DNA of 64,000 nt from positions 124,001-188,000 of the forward strand of contig JACTVC010000014.1 of the NCBI GenBank assembly GCA_018417955.1, in the 5' to 3' direction. Position 1 is the first letter of the stretch. The number at the start of each line of letters is the position of its first letter. Made by a program: the position numbers and the translations under genes. The notes under the pieces are model-generated. The model was not told the DNA's origin. It was given only the letters and a program-made list of their open reading frames with translations, and did not search any database. Origin of the DNA: Laccaria trichodermophora. Taxonomy: Eukaryota; Basidiomycota; Agaricomycetes; Agaricales; Hydnangiaceae. This document shows positions 33,950-46,681 of the stretch, in pieces.

Positions 33950-36900
33950 CTAGTCAGCCACTGGCCCAGGCTTCTTATCATTCTTTTTCTTCTTTATTGG
34001 ACGTGGTTTTGGTCGAGTTTTTTGCTTGAGACTTGTGTCGGGGTCTGGGACTAGGGTTGGTTTCGCAAAGTGAATGTACTTAGGTCCGAACTAGATCAAG
34101 GTTAGTCAATGTCCGGAACTTGAGTGACAGAGTCTCACCTCTCGTTCAGACTCACTCCCCGCTCTCTTCTTCCCATCCCCACTTGATTCCACATCAAACG
34201 AGGGATCCCAACCCCCTTGATGATGTCCTGCATCCAATCCCCACTGGAAATTTCCTGAAACGCCAGTTCGGTCAGTATTTTCGAACATTTCCTCCTCCAA
34301 GCTCTCCAAGCATTCCCTCTCAACGTCAATCTCCTTTAGTATCTTCGGAACGCTTGTTAATTGCACGTCCCATGCCCTATGAAGGATCTCCACCTCGCTA
34401 TACGTCTTGAAGGTGGGGTTTTTGGTCATTCGGTGTGCGATGAAGAGGGTATGAGCGTGTGCTATGGGTAAGAAACCCAACCAGGCTACCCGAATTCTCT
34501 TGTCTCTGCTGATATGAGTTTCGAACCAGTTGGCGATTTGGGCTCTCTCCGTGATGGAGAGGGTTCCTACATAGGGAATGAGGGTGTTTTCAAATGCCTT
34601 ACCCTTGTCTTCAAGCCACTTCTTGGCGGGTATGAGATTGCTTGAGATTTCGGCGTTGGAACTATTCGGTGCTGTCAGCAATCTGTGTAAAACTCCTGCA
34701 TGTGGTGAAAGAGCTTTGTTGACATCTTCCGTGTAGGAAATTGTTGATGGGTCAGAGAGGATGTCCTCTGCAGTCGGGATTTCATGTGCGAGTGTCCACT
34801 TTCCAAGCTAAGATTGGTGAGTTCGTTTCCGTTTAATAAATTTAAACAACTCACTCTTATTTTACGCCTCTCTTCACCCTTTAACCAGAGTGAATCTATG
34901 ATTCCCCCTAGAGAGACATGACTGGTGCTTCCAGGTTCGATTCCATCATTCTCAAACTGACACCCTCGCCACCATCGTACAACCCAGGCCTCAGGGCCAT
35001 CCCTCTGGATCACGCGAGCAGGATACCAGAATGTTCCGTTGAGAACAAGCGCACCACGGCCAGGTCTAGATAAGTGATCAAGATCTACCAGAAGGCAATT
35101 GGTGGCCGCTCTCACCTAAGGCGCTGTTTCAGCGGCTTGGTATGCAAGGTACGGGAATTCATGATTCTGATATGAAGTGAGTCACTTCAAATTTCTCTCA
35201 GAACCATTGACTCACCTCTTTGATGAACTGCTACTCCGTCTTCCTGAGAACATCTCCTTTATGATGCTTGGATCACAAGTATCACAAAGAAAAGTCTTCT
35301 TTTTTGGAAGATCACTTGCCCTTCCGTCTCGCTGACAGCCAACATGCGACCATTCTCCACATTCATCACACTGCACAACCTCCCCATCGTCCTGATGATA
35401 GACAATGTTCCCATCCCCAGTGGCACCACAGCGGCAGTTTAAATCAAACTCAGAGTCAGGGAGTGATTCTTGAGAGTCTGGACGTGCCAGTCCTTCCACC
35501 ACTCTGCGGGGAATAGTCTCGTCCTCTGATTCCGGACCATCTTCCAGAGCCAGCGGTCTCTCTGGAATATATTCTGTTGTTCCCGATTTTTCTGGATTCA
35601 AAATCCACGTGCGATCCTTTGCTAGCATTTCTTGTAATCCATAAAAGTGATACGAAGCAGTAGGAAGGTTACCGAGAGTCCGTTCCGAGAAGTGTAGGTG
35701 ATATTTGGCAGTATATTCCTTTGTTCGCATCTCGAAGAATTTATTCTGTGCTTTGATTCCTCCTCGAAGGCGATAGTATGCCTGCCAGATTGAATAACCC
35801 TCTGGAAGTTTGATGTTACGGCCAGTGAGATGTATTTCAAGCGAGGTGGCTTGCTCTTCGACTGGGTATCCTTTGTGCTTTAATCCGTCATATGTGTAGA
35901 CCTTTTTTTGATCATGAGATACGTATCTGGCAGTGAAGTGCGTTCCTCCAACATTGACAAGAACAAAGCCAACAAGGTCGTAGACGATTCCAGCCTTCTT
36001 TGCTGCAGCCTTTGGATCTGGCAAGATAGTCGGAGGAAAGTCCCATTGTTGTCTTTCTGGATGGGTAGGATGGTTTGATTTCACCGTTTCGTCGCCAACC
36101 TCAATGCCTAATATTATAGGAATTGAAACAACCAGTTCCTCAAGATCACGTCGTTGGCCAGAGCATAGACGATGCCCTTCATGTACCCGCCAACAATTGG
36201 TGCGAGGTGAGGTTGGAGGTTTATCTGCAGTGAAGCGTGCCTCGCAAACCTTGGAGATGAGTCCATCGTATTTTTTGTAGTGATGGGCTCCAACCTGGAA
36301 GAATGGCACACGTTGGAGGGTACTTGTGACCTGGGTATGTCCACTACCAATTTCTGGGGATCCCGAGCATTGGCTAAGAGTGACAGCGAATGTCATGAAA
36401 TATGCGACAGCAAGTGAGTATTTCTTCTTGTACTCAAGGCGAGCAAGCATGGGTAACCAAGCCTACATAAAAGGATAAGTCTTGTATATTATTATACAGT
36501 TTCTAGACGCACCACAGGCGAGTCAAATTGATCCAGCTCCTCAATGACAGCATTTTGTTTGAGAAAAAGTCGGAGGCGGTCCCTTTGCAAGCCCAGAGCA
36601 GTAGTTGCATTATCGTCCTCGGGATCAAGCTCAAAGCGTTCATTGATAGCCAGATAAAGCCCATTTAAGGGAGAACCCGTCTCGAGAGAGACAAAGACCT
36701 CTCCGAACTCAGTGAACTTCTTTGTTACTGCAACATAAAGAACCTGAAGCGAAGCGTCAAGCCAACAAGAATTTGCCTTCCAGGGGTAGGAGGGTGGTCC
36801 AAAGTTGGCCTCCATGGTGACCTTAGAAGCAACCTTCTTCATTGCAGTGACTTTAGAAGGATCCTTCCTTGGCGGTCTCAGGAGAAGCTCCTTAATTGTA

Positions 36901-39110
36901 TCAGGTGGGCGTCCATCATTCTTCTTGCGCTTTTTAGCATCAGGATTTGGTGCTCGAGTAGGTTTTGTTCGGCCAATAGCAGCAGCCTTGGCCTTCCATG
37001 GCTCAGCTGCACCGTAGCGTATCAATGCACCTTCTAAAAATAATTAGCATAGGTGTCGAGGCATTTTATAACATTGTAGATTCTTTACTCACTGGAAACT
37101 CCATCAATCAACCGTTGATAATGGGTAGCCACTGCATATAGTGCATTCATCCCCTCCAGAAATCGGTGGTCCCTCCCACACGCACTATAAAGCTTCCAGT
37201 GCATTGCTTCCTCAGCGTTGTTAGTCGCTGGCAAAGATTTCCAGATTTGAATATCCATTGTCCTCTCCGACTTGAAAAGCATTGATGCATGTGCTGGACG
37301 CATCCACCACTCCATCCAAGACTTGAGCTTCGGAAAATCACGGATAATGAGTTGGGCCCGATGCTGAAATTCGTCAGTGCTTGGGGCTTGAAGAAGTCCC
37401 AATGCTCTTCCTGTGAATGCATCCTTCAGATCCGGAGGCACTGCTCCATTAATGCGCGCAACACGTGTAACAGCCGCTCGAAAATGCTCCTGACATCCTC
37501 GCAATAAGCTCTCCCCTGCCACTAAAAGCTCTTCACGGGGGCGGCTGTCTCCTCATAGCGTCCAGAACTCAATAAATGCTGAAGTGAAGCCCAATTGCTC
37601 TGCTTCACTGAAATTCATGACCTAAAGGTGTAAAAAAAATGAGAAATATGTTCGGAAAAGTACGATGGCTCAGACGCACCCCAGCAAATAATTGATCTAT
37701 AACAGGAAACTTCCTCAACTCAGCTTCATGTGCGATACTCTGGAAAACTGCAAGGAAGTGGTACTTGAAATGTTCACCAGATGCGCCATTGGTATATGAA
37801 AGAACGCAGGGAACCCAGCAGAAAAGGTCAGGACAGTAGGAAGAGGTGACCATGAGCAATGAGTTTCGTTCCTTCCACCATCCCATAGCCCCATCATTCA
37901 CAAATCCATTATTAGGTCCATCAACAAGACGCTCTTTGACCATCTGGCTCCGCATAAAGGCAGACTGTACCGAAATCACAGTAACCACATCGACATGCGA
38001 GAAGATCACAAAGCCAGGGTGCTCTGCAGAAAATTTGGCGAATGCAGCGAGGAACTCATCGCCACCACCATGAGAGCCTTTTGTGAGCTTTAGGCGTTCC
38101 TTTCCAACTCGCCCCGCATTCAGAAAGATATCGGATATATCAGCGACTGATTCTCCTGGACCAGTTACGCCAGGAATACCAACGATCAACCCCAGAGGTC
38201 CGACAGTAGGGTGTGCATTGACCAATGCCTGGAAGCGAACCTGTTTGTCCTTGGAGATATGAAGAATATGGCCAGGTCTTCGATGCTGGTGAAATCCATC
38301 ATTGACAACACAAACTCCCTTTGAATACGTCCAGAGGGTGAGCTTGACATCGCACTTGTGATGGAATAGAACAGCTCCACATTGGCAGCGTTCATTAACT
38401 TGCTTTGCTACACCTTGTTGACTTGTCTGCGGTCGAATGGTTATGAAGCAGTCAGGGTTATCGCACTCGATTACTCCCAAACATTGCTTATGTCGCCTCT
38501 TTCCACCAGTCCAAGAATCTGCAAAATCATCGCCACCACGATGGCCATGTGTCCTCGAAGCCCAATGGACATGGAGGTTGTTGAGGTTGCTAACTTCCCT
38601 GAATGTAAACTCGCGTTGGAATATTCCATCTGGCCACCCATCCCATTTCGATTCCGAAGCGTTCAATTCCGACGTGTTCATTGTGAGGGGAACTGGTGGA
38701 GGAACTGGTAAAGGAGCTCGGGGTGGATTTACGGACGTCATCTTTTCTTCAACAGCTAGCAGAGGTTCTGAGATAGTTTAAGAATGGTGGTTAAACTTAG
38801 AACGGCTTACCTATCAATTGCCGCTTGGTAGGCTCATCTAACGTCTTTCTAGGTCTGAGAATATAGCCAGTGACCTCTCCTATGTTGAATTATATAGCCA
38901 GAACGAAACTACAATTGACATGAACTCACCCTGCTCATCGTACAGGGGTACAAGGTCTCCCTGTGATTGGATCGTGGGTCGTCGACTCATTTCCGGTTCA
39001 TCCAGGACAAAGTATTTGTATATATGTTTGAAGAAACCCTGGAAATGATTTGAACCAACATTTGAAAGAGGTTTCGTGTAGAATAATGGGTAGTAACTTA
39101 CCAGAACCAT
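33950..39110 (-). CDS. MULE/GCM-type DDE transposase with USP-like and PHD regions; one nonsense codon
   Basis: This large multi-exon gene starts at ATG 39110 and ends at TAG 33950-33952. In order it has an N-terminal leader (YKYFVLDEPEMSRRP), a GCM-like zinc module (CLGVIECDNPDC, CQCGAV, DGFHQHRRP) and the MULE catalytic core (NDGAMGWWKERNSLLMVTS; CWVPCVLSYTNGASGEHF; RGCQEHFRAAVTRVARI; TNNAEEAMHWKLY). A peptidase-like region follows with Cys box NSCWLDASLQVLY and His box GGTHFTARYVSHD, resembling ubiquitin-specific proteases. Then come a C4HC3 PHD finger (CRCG...CDECGEWSHVGC...CDTC), a further domain (GRGALVLNGTFWYPARVI), and a Lys-rich tail. TGA 37553-37555 interrupts the core where CGA would keep the frame, so this copy is probably inactive. 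Confidence 0.8.
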
Positions 39111-39189
39111 TTTCGATGTTATCAGACGGAAGAGAAGAGATCCAAGTGCGAAAATTTTACTACACAGTCATAATGACTGAGCACTCGAT

Positions 39190-39540
39190 CACCGGAATCA
39201 AATTTGAGACCATGTGCAGATTCGATCGCAAACATGTGCGGACTCGATCGCATGCCTGCGTTCCACCTGCGATGCACTTGCGTTCAGCTTGCAGTACACT
39301 TGCGATACATCTGCGACTCACCTGCGACACATTTGAGATACACTTGCGAGTATTAGTGCCCATTGTGAGACTTGCGTACACCTGCGTGCAACTTGCGTAC
39401 ACCTGCGTGCAACTTGCGTACACCTGCATGCAACTTGCGCATCACCTGCGATACACCTGCGAGACGCATTTGCGTGCATCTGCGCACCTGCGGTCAACTT
39501 GCGAACCACCTGCTGTCAACTTGCGGAGTTTACTTGTGCC
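39190..39540. repeat. internal CTGCG array with an end-like sequence
   Basis: About 350 bp of CACCTGCGTGCAACTTGCG-like units lie upstream of the transposase start. Its right edge (39516-39540), read on the minus strand, is GGCACAAGTAAACTCCGC, similar to the element's outer end GGGCACAGGAAAATCTGC. It may therefore be an internal, older terminal repeat. Confidence 0.65.
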
Positions 39541-39867
39541 TTCACAGAATAATCTGACTCATCAAAACTGCAGGAATTTTGGTGCGGCATATATAGATAT
39601 CCTCCAAAAATACCACCAAACAGAGCAAGACAGATGAGGCTATGCATTGTTAGTGTTCCACTTGAACACACACATGACAATATCCACCTCACCCATTGAA
39701 TTTCCTCTTACAATACTCTGTGCAGGCATTTTTTTGAATGATGATGAAGAAATAAAAGTGGCACAGGAGTGTTTGGATGGGATGGACTTCAATGAGGATG
39801 ATGGGAATTTTGGTATTGATTAATGTCACTGTGTTTTTTACTTATCTTTGGTTGTGATATGCATACT

Positions 39868-40800
39868 TGTAATTTTGTTGGGGTCTCACAGTACCTCAGA
39901 ATGCATTTCAAGAATTATTAGTGAGCTAGGTGTTTTAATGAGAGTGGAATAACTGTTATAACACTTGCAACACACACCAAAGGCACTGCAAGCACTGTGA
40001 GAACTTGTTGTTTGAGGCCAGTGAATTAGTTATGAGAGTAGAGCAAAACATTGGGTCACAACATGCATGGGGATAATTTTGTTGGGGTCTCACAGTACCT
40101 CAGAATGCATTTCAAGAATTGTTAGTGAGCTAGGTGTTTTAATGAGAGTGGAATAACTGTTATAACATTTGCAACACACACCAAAGGCACACAAGCACTG
40201 TGAGAACTCGTTGTTTGAGGCCAGTGAATTAGTTATGAGAGTAGGGCAAAAAATTGAGTCACAACATGCATGGGGATAATTTTGTTGGGGTCTCACAGTA
40301 CCTCAGAATGCATTTCAAGAATTGTTAGTGAGCTAGGTGTTTTAATGAGAGTGGAATAACTGTTTTGCAACACACACCAAAGGCACACAAGCACCGTGAG
40401 AACTCGTTGTTTGAGGCCAGTGGATTAGTTATGAGAGTAGAGCAAAACATTAGGTCACAACATGCATGGGGATAATTTTGTTGGGGTCTCACAGTACCTC
40501 AGAATGCATTTCAAGAATTGTTAGTGAGCTGGGTATCATAGTGAGAGTGGAATAACTGTTATAACACTCCACTTACAACACACACCAAAGGCACACAAGC
40601 ACCGTGAGAACTCGTTGTTTGAGGCCAGTGAATTAGTTATGAGAGTAGGGCAAAACATTAGGTTACAACATGCATGGGGATAATTTTGTTGGGTTCTTGA
40701 GATGCTTTAGAATGTCCTGTAACAAATTTTGGTGAGCTGGGTATCATAGTGAGAGTGGAATAACTGTTATAACACTCCACTTACACTGTATCCAATGGAC
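39868..40800. repeat. ~200-bp tandem satellite, four and a half copies
   Basis: Units begin AATTTTGTTGGGGTCTCAC at about 39872, 40076, 40277 and 40475, with a diverged partial unit from about 40682. Length is 198-207 bp with only a few substitutions and small deletions. It is non-coding and lies inside the MULE between its two genes. Confidence 0.9.
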
Positions 40801-41217
40801 TGGGCCAGTGAAGCTGTTTCTGATGCCTTCATCTTCCCCCTCCCACCTCTCAGGTTCTTATCTCACCACCTTGAAAATTTGCCATTGCTCTCCACCAGTT
40901 TTCAATGCCCAACAATATAACAGCAGCTTACCTCATTCCATTCACCATGCGCCAGGTTTTCTTTTTGAATGAGGTAGTCTTCAATGTGGTCATTAAGAGT
41001 GGAGTTGCTGAGGATGTGTCATTTGATGAGAGCCATGGGTGAGTTACTACTACTCCTTGGCCAGCGAGCTTTGCTAACCCATTCCCAACAGCACTGGATT
41101 GCCTCAACACCATGTTGTCAATTGAACTGACAGTAAAATGTGTTTTATTTTCTTCTTGACAAAGTTCATCCCCAATAAATGTAGACATTGACAAGACACT
41201 ATTTTAGTACAAATATA

Positions 41218-43161
41218 TTATATTTTGTGTGAGCGGATAGACCTTCTTGGTGGAAGTGTTGTGGCGTCACTGGAAGTCAAGGGTTGTTCAGTATTTTCCT
41301 TGTCTGCACAGTGTTCAAGAGAGGTCCTTCGTCTCTTGGAAGGTTGCATCTTCTCAAGTGACTGATAAGTAGGGGTCTTCCTTTTCCTACCAAGACCATC
41401 CGAAATCTAATGGAATGAATTGAAAAGAATAGAAACATAGGATTATAGCAACATACCTTGGCTGGTCTACCTCGTCGGATGCAAACCTTTAAGGCATGGG
41501 CTGGGTCTATCTTGTTTTGCTTGGATTCGAAAAACTGGGCTGGTCCTACCGTTGTTGTGTAACCTGCATCTCGTAAATCTATAAAGTGTTCCTAAAAAGG
41601 CATAAGTGAATGGTAAGAATCCTGCGGTAGTGTAGAAAAGGGCTTACAACAGGACCATCCTTCCAGTCATCTGGGACTTTCGCCGTAATTACCGTAAAGG
41701 CATCAAGGTGAGAATGATAGTAAACAGGAACTTGGCTCTTGAATTTTTTATCGCAAAGCTTTCCTTGAAAATGATATGGTTCACCTAATGGAGTGTTATC
41801 AGCGGGGAGAGAAGAAGAAAATAAGGTGACAACGTACCAATGGTATGGGACTTGTTGAACAGTCCTTCTTGAAGATAGAAATTGTAAAGATCGCACAGTA
41901 TATCAACAGCAGCCTTTCTGAATACCCAGATATAGCCATTTGTATAGTTACGGTCGGAGGTTGTGTTGAAGGCGAAGGGGTTGGGAGAGTTTGTTGACAT
42001 GGCACACCGTCGCAGAAACTCTGGGGATCGCCAGATCTCTGTGTATTTCAAGATCTGTTTCTTGAATCGCTCAAAACGAATATCATCCGAGCATATCCAG
42101 CTGCAAGGTGCGCCTGGAAAAATCGCAGCATAGTGTAAAAAATCGTTAGCGAGGTGCCGTCCAAATCCTGAGAATACTCGAGTGCTATTTTCTGCAATGA
42201 CATCGACGATGGGTTTCGAATAGCCAGAGGCATATTCACAGACCCCATCACGCCAGTTATCGAGAGCAATCAGAGCCGCCTCTCGCTCAAGAACCCAATC
42301 CGGACCATCTGGAAATGTAGTCCAGATGAGTGGCCATTCCTGCAGGTCATCGTAAAATAAAGCAAGCAGGTATCATACTCTGACTCACCAGAGACCCGAC
42401 ATCAAGATCTGCCTGCGTCCAATGTCGATCCTTGCTGATGACATGCATATGCATAAGACGTGCAAAGTCAGAGAATACAATAGCAAATGTATCAGCAACA
42501 ATAGCCGCAAAGACGTTAATTGTTCGCTTCACCTTTGAAGATGATCCAGGCTCGATAAACTGAGTGGGCGTCACAAAAGAGCGCATTCTGGACGCCTTGG
42601 TTCTATCAGGATTTGAGCCAGGGCAGTCGTTCTCGATGAGCTTAGTATAGTCGGCATGAGACATGATTGTGACCTTGGCCTCCAAGCCAAGGTGAAAAAC
42701 GGTAAGATGCTAGAGAAAATCAGAACATAATCATAAAGTGATGATACCCAATTGATACGTACATATCCCACCCCAATAGCCAGGCATTTTCCTCGTCTAG
42801 CCAAGCATATTTGCCCAGAAGATAATCTCCGATTGACGAGGTAGGCCCATGGTTGCCTAGAGGCTCGCTGAAGATCAAAATGATTGGGAACATAGTCATC
42901 CATAGGCTCAAGTGATTCAGTGTAGCGGGAATTGTGGACAGAGATACTGGAATAGGGCTTGTTCTTTGTACCCAAGGTAAAGCACCTGGAGAAAAGCCGG
43001 ATATAAGCTTTCGACCCAAAAGTAGGATGAGATTAGTGTCCATAAGTATGATAGTCAAGTTTGACCTTACCTAGAGGCGTCATTCCGAGCTTCTTCGCTT
43101 CGGCCTTGATTTTATTGAAGACTTGGTGAATTACAACTGAAACCTCGCCATCTTCTGGCAT
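41218..43161 (-). CDS. second gene of the MULE, unknown function (~480 aa)
   Basis: Exons can be joined from ATG 43161 (MPEDGEVSVVIHQVFNKIKA) through YTESLEPMDDYVPNHFDLQ, FHLGLEAKVTIMSHADYTKL, EWPLIWTTFPDGPDW, FGRHLANDFLHYAAIFPG and NGYIWVFRKAAVDILCDLYN to a basic C-terminus with PSKRRRTSLEHCADKEN, stopping at 41218-41220. Introns are short with normal borders. The KRRR cluster suggests nuclear location. No catalytic motif or known domain is recognised. It lies inside the target-site duplication of the MULE, in the same orientation as the transposase, so it is either an accessory gene of the element or a captured host gene. Confidence 0.65.
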
Positions 43162-43522
43162 GATGGGAATGTGTAGAGTGGAGATGGATGGGTGGTAGAA
43201 GGGTTGAACGTGTTATGCGCGACGCGACTTGCAGTAAACGAACCGTGTTTAAGCAGTCACGTGTCGGCCCGTACCGGGGTTTCATTGTTGCACGCAACCT
43301 CCGTAAAAGTCATTTAAATTGACTGCTATGTTATGGTAGACAGTACATATGTTTACAGTGCCTTGCATATTGTTTTGCACAACAAAATTCACAGCGCAGC
43401 GTTTGATGTGACCACCTGTCAATCAAATTTAGCCGAATAAGGTCTGCCAAACATTGCGGATGGATCTTGGCCTCCAGGCTCCAGTCTCCTGATGAACGAG
43501 TTCATAGATACTTGTAACTACA

Positions 43523-44601
43523 ATGTCCCCTCCCATATCAGATGCATTGCGAAAACGTATACTTGTCTGGCACCATGAACAGCAGAAAACACCTGCAGAA
43601 ATCGCAACACTCGCAGGATGCAGCGTCCGATCAGTATACTACATCATTTCTTACGACCGTGATTATGGAACAGTCAACAATCCTTTTGCACGTTCTGTTG
43701 GACGCTCCCGTGCTCTCAACATTGGCGACCTGAACTTCCTCACCTCTTTAATAGCCGCCAAACCCAAGGTGTTCCTTGATGAGCTCCAGGAGGAGCTCCT
43801 TGCATACCGAGATGTTGAGGTTTCCATTCCTACAATTTCACGAGCGCTTCAACGATGGGAAATCAGCAACAAAGCGGTATCAAGTGCTGCATTGGAAAGG
43901 AATGAACTTTTACGAGCCACTTGGATAGCTGAATATGGGGACATCCCAGCAGAGTACTGTGTTTGGCTTGACGAGGCGAGTGTTGATGATTTCACCTCCC
44001 AACGTAAGAATGGTTGGAGTGCAGTTGGTCAAGCAGCCATATGCCGTGATACCTTCATCCGAGGGCAACGCTACTCTGTTCTTCCAGCTTTGACAACAGA
44101 TGGCCTTATTGCCCTCGACATTTTTGAAGGATCAGTCAATAAGGATCTTTTTATCCAATTTATTAAGGAGCAAGTGGTGAGTATTCAGGACTTGAGGCTC
44201 TGTTTTGAGGTGATTCATCTGTCTGGCAGGCACCGAGGCTGAACCCATACCCTGGTCCATGGAGTGTGGTAATCATGGACAACTGCGCTATTCATCACGA
44301 TGAGGAAATCCGTCAAATTATTGAGGTTGAATGTGGTATGAATTCTTTATTACAGGGTAGCTGTTTTTGACTGATGATCTGACTAGCCGCAAAACTTGTC
44401 TACCTCCCGCCATACTCTCCAGACTTCAACCCTATTGAACAAACCTTTCACTCAATCAAGTCATGGCTTCGACGGCATGAGGCCCAAGCAACATCACCAC
44501 ATATCAGACCATGGCTGATCCATCAAGCTAGTGCGTATGTAACAGCGGAGATGGCATGTGGATGGATCGAAAACTGTGGTTATTCATTTCAAGATGACTG
44601 A
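43523..44601 (+). CDS. Tc1/mariner-type DDE transposase (324 aa), intact
   Basis: Exons 43523-44176, 44230-44335 and 44387-44601 close in frame and encode 324 residues. An N-terminal helix-turn-helix (KTPAEIATLAGCSVRSVYYI) is followed by the DDE triad: D in VWLDEASVDD, D in VVIMDNCAIHH, and E in SPDFNPIEQTFHSIK about 35 residues later. The introns are 53 and 51 nt. All catalytic residues and both terminal repeats are present, so this copy could be active. It catalyses cut-and-paste transposition into TA sites. Confidence 0.9.
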
Positions 44602-44696
44602 AAATTATATGAACAAGGTTTGTAGCTAGCTATGGATTTACGACTTGATATGTACACTATGAATTGAAGGTGACTCGAGATGAAAGCCTTGTACCT

Positions 44697-46681
44697 TTAC
44701 GCGCGACCCTTCTTTTTCTCGAGGCGGTTCTGCCATTCTTTACAGAATTTCTTGAATTTGATGACGATGCCGTGAGTCGAGCCCAAGATACGACGCATTT
44801 CGACATCACTGACGAAGGGTATGATATCGGGAAAATAGTCTTCAAGGCTGAGAGCTGTCTCGCAAGACAGCAAGTCAACACCTTCGAAACGGGCGAAATC
44901 GTGGAGGCAGTGATGAAGCTCTGACCCTTTTTCAGGAATTGGGGAATCAGCAACGGCGGAAGTAGTTTTTGCACGCTTGGGGGTTACAGGTGGGGTAGAG
45001 TCGGAGTAGGCACGCTTTTGGGCAAGCCCTCCGATAAGTGGAACGAGAGCGCTGACGAGCATGACAAACGCATCACGACCAGAATCAGAGGTAGCTGGTG
45101 CAATGGGAGGATGGGGCCCCGAACGACCTCGTGATTTTGGTCCTGGAAGCAAGCCGTTACGTGCACCATCAAAAGCTGGATGACTGGGGGGTTCATGCTT
45201 TGTTGCGTCACCTGCAGACTATTCCTTCTCAGACACTTTCTTCACGATGAATGGAACAGGTGATTCACATACCATAGCAGCTGCCCAGGCTTTGAGACGA
45301 AGGGGATTCAGGCGAGTATGTTCTCCTGATGGCGCGACGTAGCAGTGTCCAGGTTCACCATGTTCGCCTTGATGGGTTTGACATGGCCATTTCTTCTTGA
45401 GCTCGAGGATGAACCTCCCATTGAGTTGAGAGATATCGCTAAAATCGGCAGTTTGAGGAACCTATACAATAAAAGAAACATAAGTTGAATTGAACCAACG
45501 AAGCTCATCAACATACCCGGGTACCATAGGCTAATTCTTCTCCCGCACCTGCTCCATCCTGCACAACACTGGGTGGAAGCTGTGGAACATGAGTACGAGT
45601 AAGGAAAGAACAGATAAAAACACGCACCACCTGCTTGATGCGAAAACCTTCCATCGCATCAACGTCAAACTCGACGAAAACATGAGTCTTGTTCTTATCG
45701 CGTTTGAACAGTGCTTGAAGGGCGATTGCAAACTGCGCGTCATTCTGGATTGAAGGGGCTCCAGTTTTTCCGCCGCTGCATAAACAATCAGGAAAAACCA
45801 ATAATTCAGATGTGGGAAAGCCGTTACCTTGAAGCTGACCACCAAAGCTTAAAATCCGGTCCAGAATGGACACCAGGGCTATACTTGTCATCAATGTTGT
45901 GGGTGCGAAGAAAGGCCTTGATGAAATCGACACGCGTGGTTGCCTCAAGGACGATATTGTCCAATTTGGTAATCTTCCCTTTCTTGGGAGCAGCTACTCT
46001 GGCACGAGGTCCTTGAGCAGGCGGCGGCTCGGAATACAGAAGAGTGACAGTGACAAGGTAGCCAGTAGCAGGGGCTATGATAAAAATGGTAAACAACAAT
46101 CAAAACAACGTAGCACGCAGGACATACCTGCTGTAGCTGTATTGTTTTGAGGCAAATTGGCGAGATCGAAGGAAAGAGGGGCCGGAATTGAGGGAATTGG
46201 AGTCGGACTGATACGACTCATCTGCGCCGCATGCTGTTCTGCACGTGCACGGGGAGAAATACCATTGGCACGAAGGGTGTCGTCAATCTCTTCATGGGTG
46301 TAATAGTAACGAGGTGGGTTCACACCGCCATCTTAACGTAAGAAAGTGAGATTGTAATAAGGAATATGAACAACTTGACGTACCAATCCATGCAGGGTTT
46401 GCCAACCATCCTGCAGAAGGTCGCTGAGCATTCTGTGGTGGCCCATGAGTGGGTGCTACGTTCTCATCTGCAGAGCCAGGAGGGACCTGAGTGAACGTGT
46501 CATCGAGAGTGCGAGGTGTCATATCTGTGATCAATGGTGGGGGTTGAGAAATTGGGTTACTGGACGGACCTTTTATTCCTTGAGCCCAACGACTTCCCTG
46601 CACATTCTGGACGCCCAAATAATGAGAGAAGTGAGCTAGAGGTGTACAATAGCCAGGTCCCCGTCGACGAGGAGGCTCCAT
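44697..46681 (-). pseudogene. accessory gene inside the mariner element, one TAG
   Basis: A multi-exon minus-strand gene from about ATG 46681 (MEPPRRRGPGYCTPLAHFS) to the stop at 44697. Recognisable parts are a Pro-rich N-terminus, YYYTHEEIDDTLRANGISPR, a central part with VFVEFDVDAMEGFRIK, the motif KKWPCQTHQGEHGEPGHCYV followed by WAAAMV, and a C-terminus with CLHDFARFEGVDLLSCE and a basic end. TAG 45219-45221 interrupts the frame where CAG would keep it. I recall the W.C..H....CYV..H...WA pattern from uncharacterised Agaricomycete proteins, but no function is known. It is convergent to the transposase. Confidence 0.65.

Noticed and set aside
41218..43161. TET/JBP-type dioxygenase, because such genes are linked to fungal transposons
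   Set aside because: I could not find the HxD...H...R iron and oxoglutarate-binding pattern in the translated exons.
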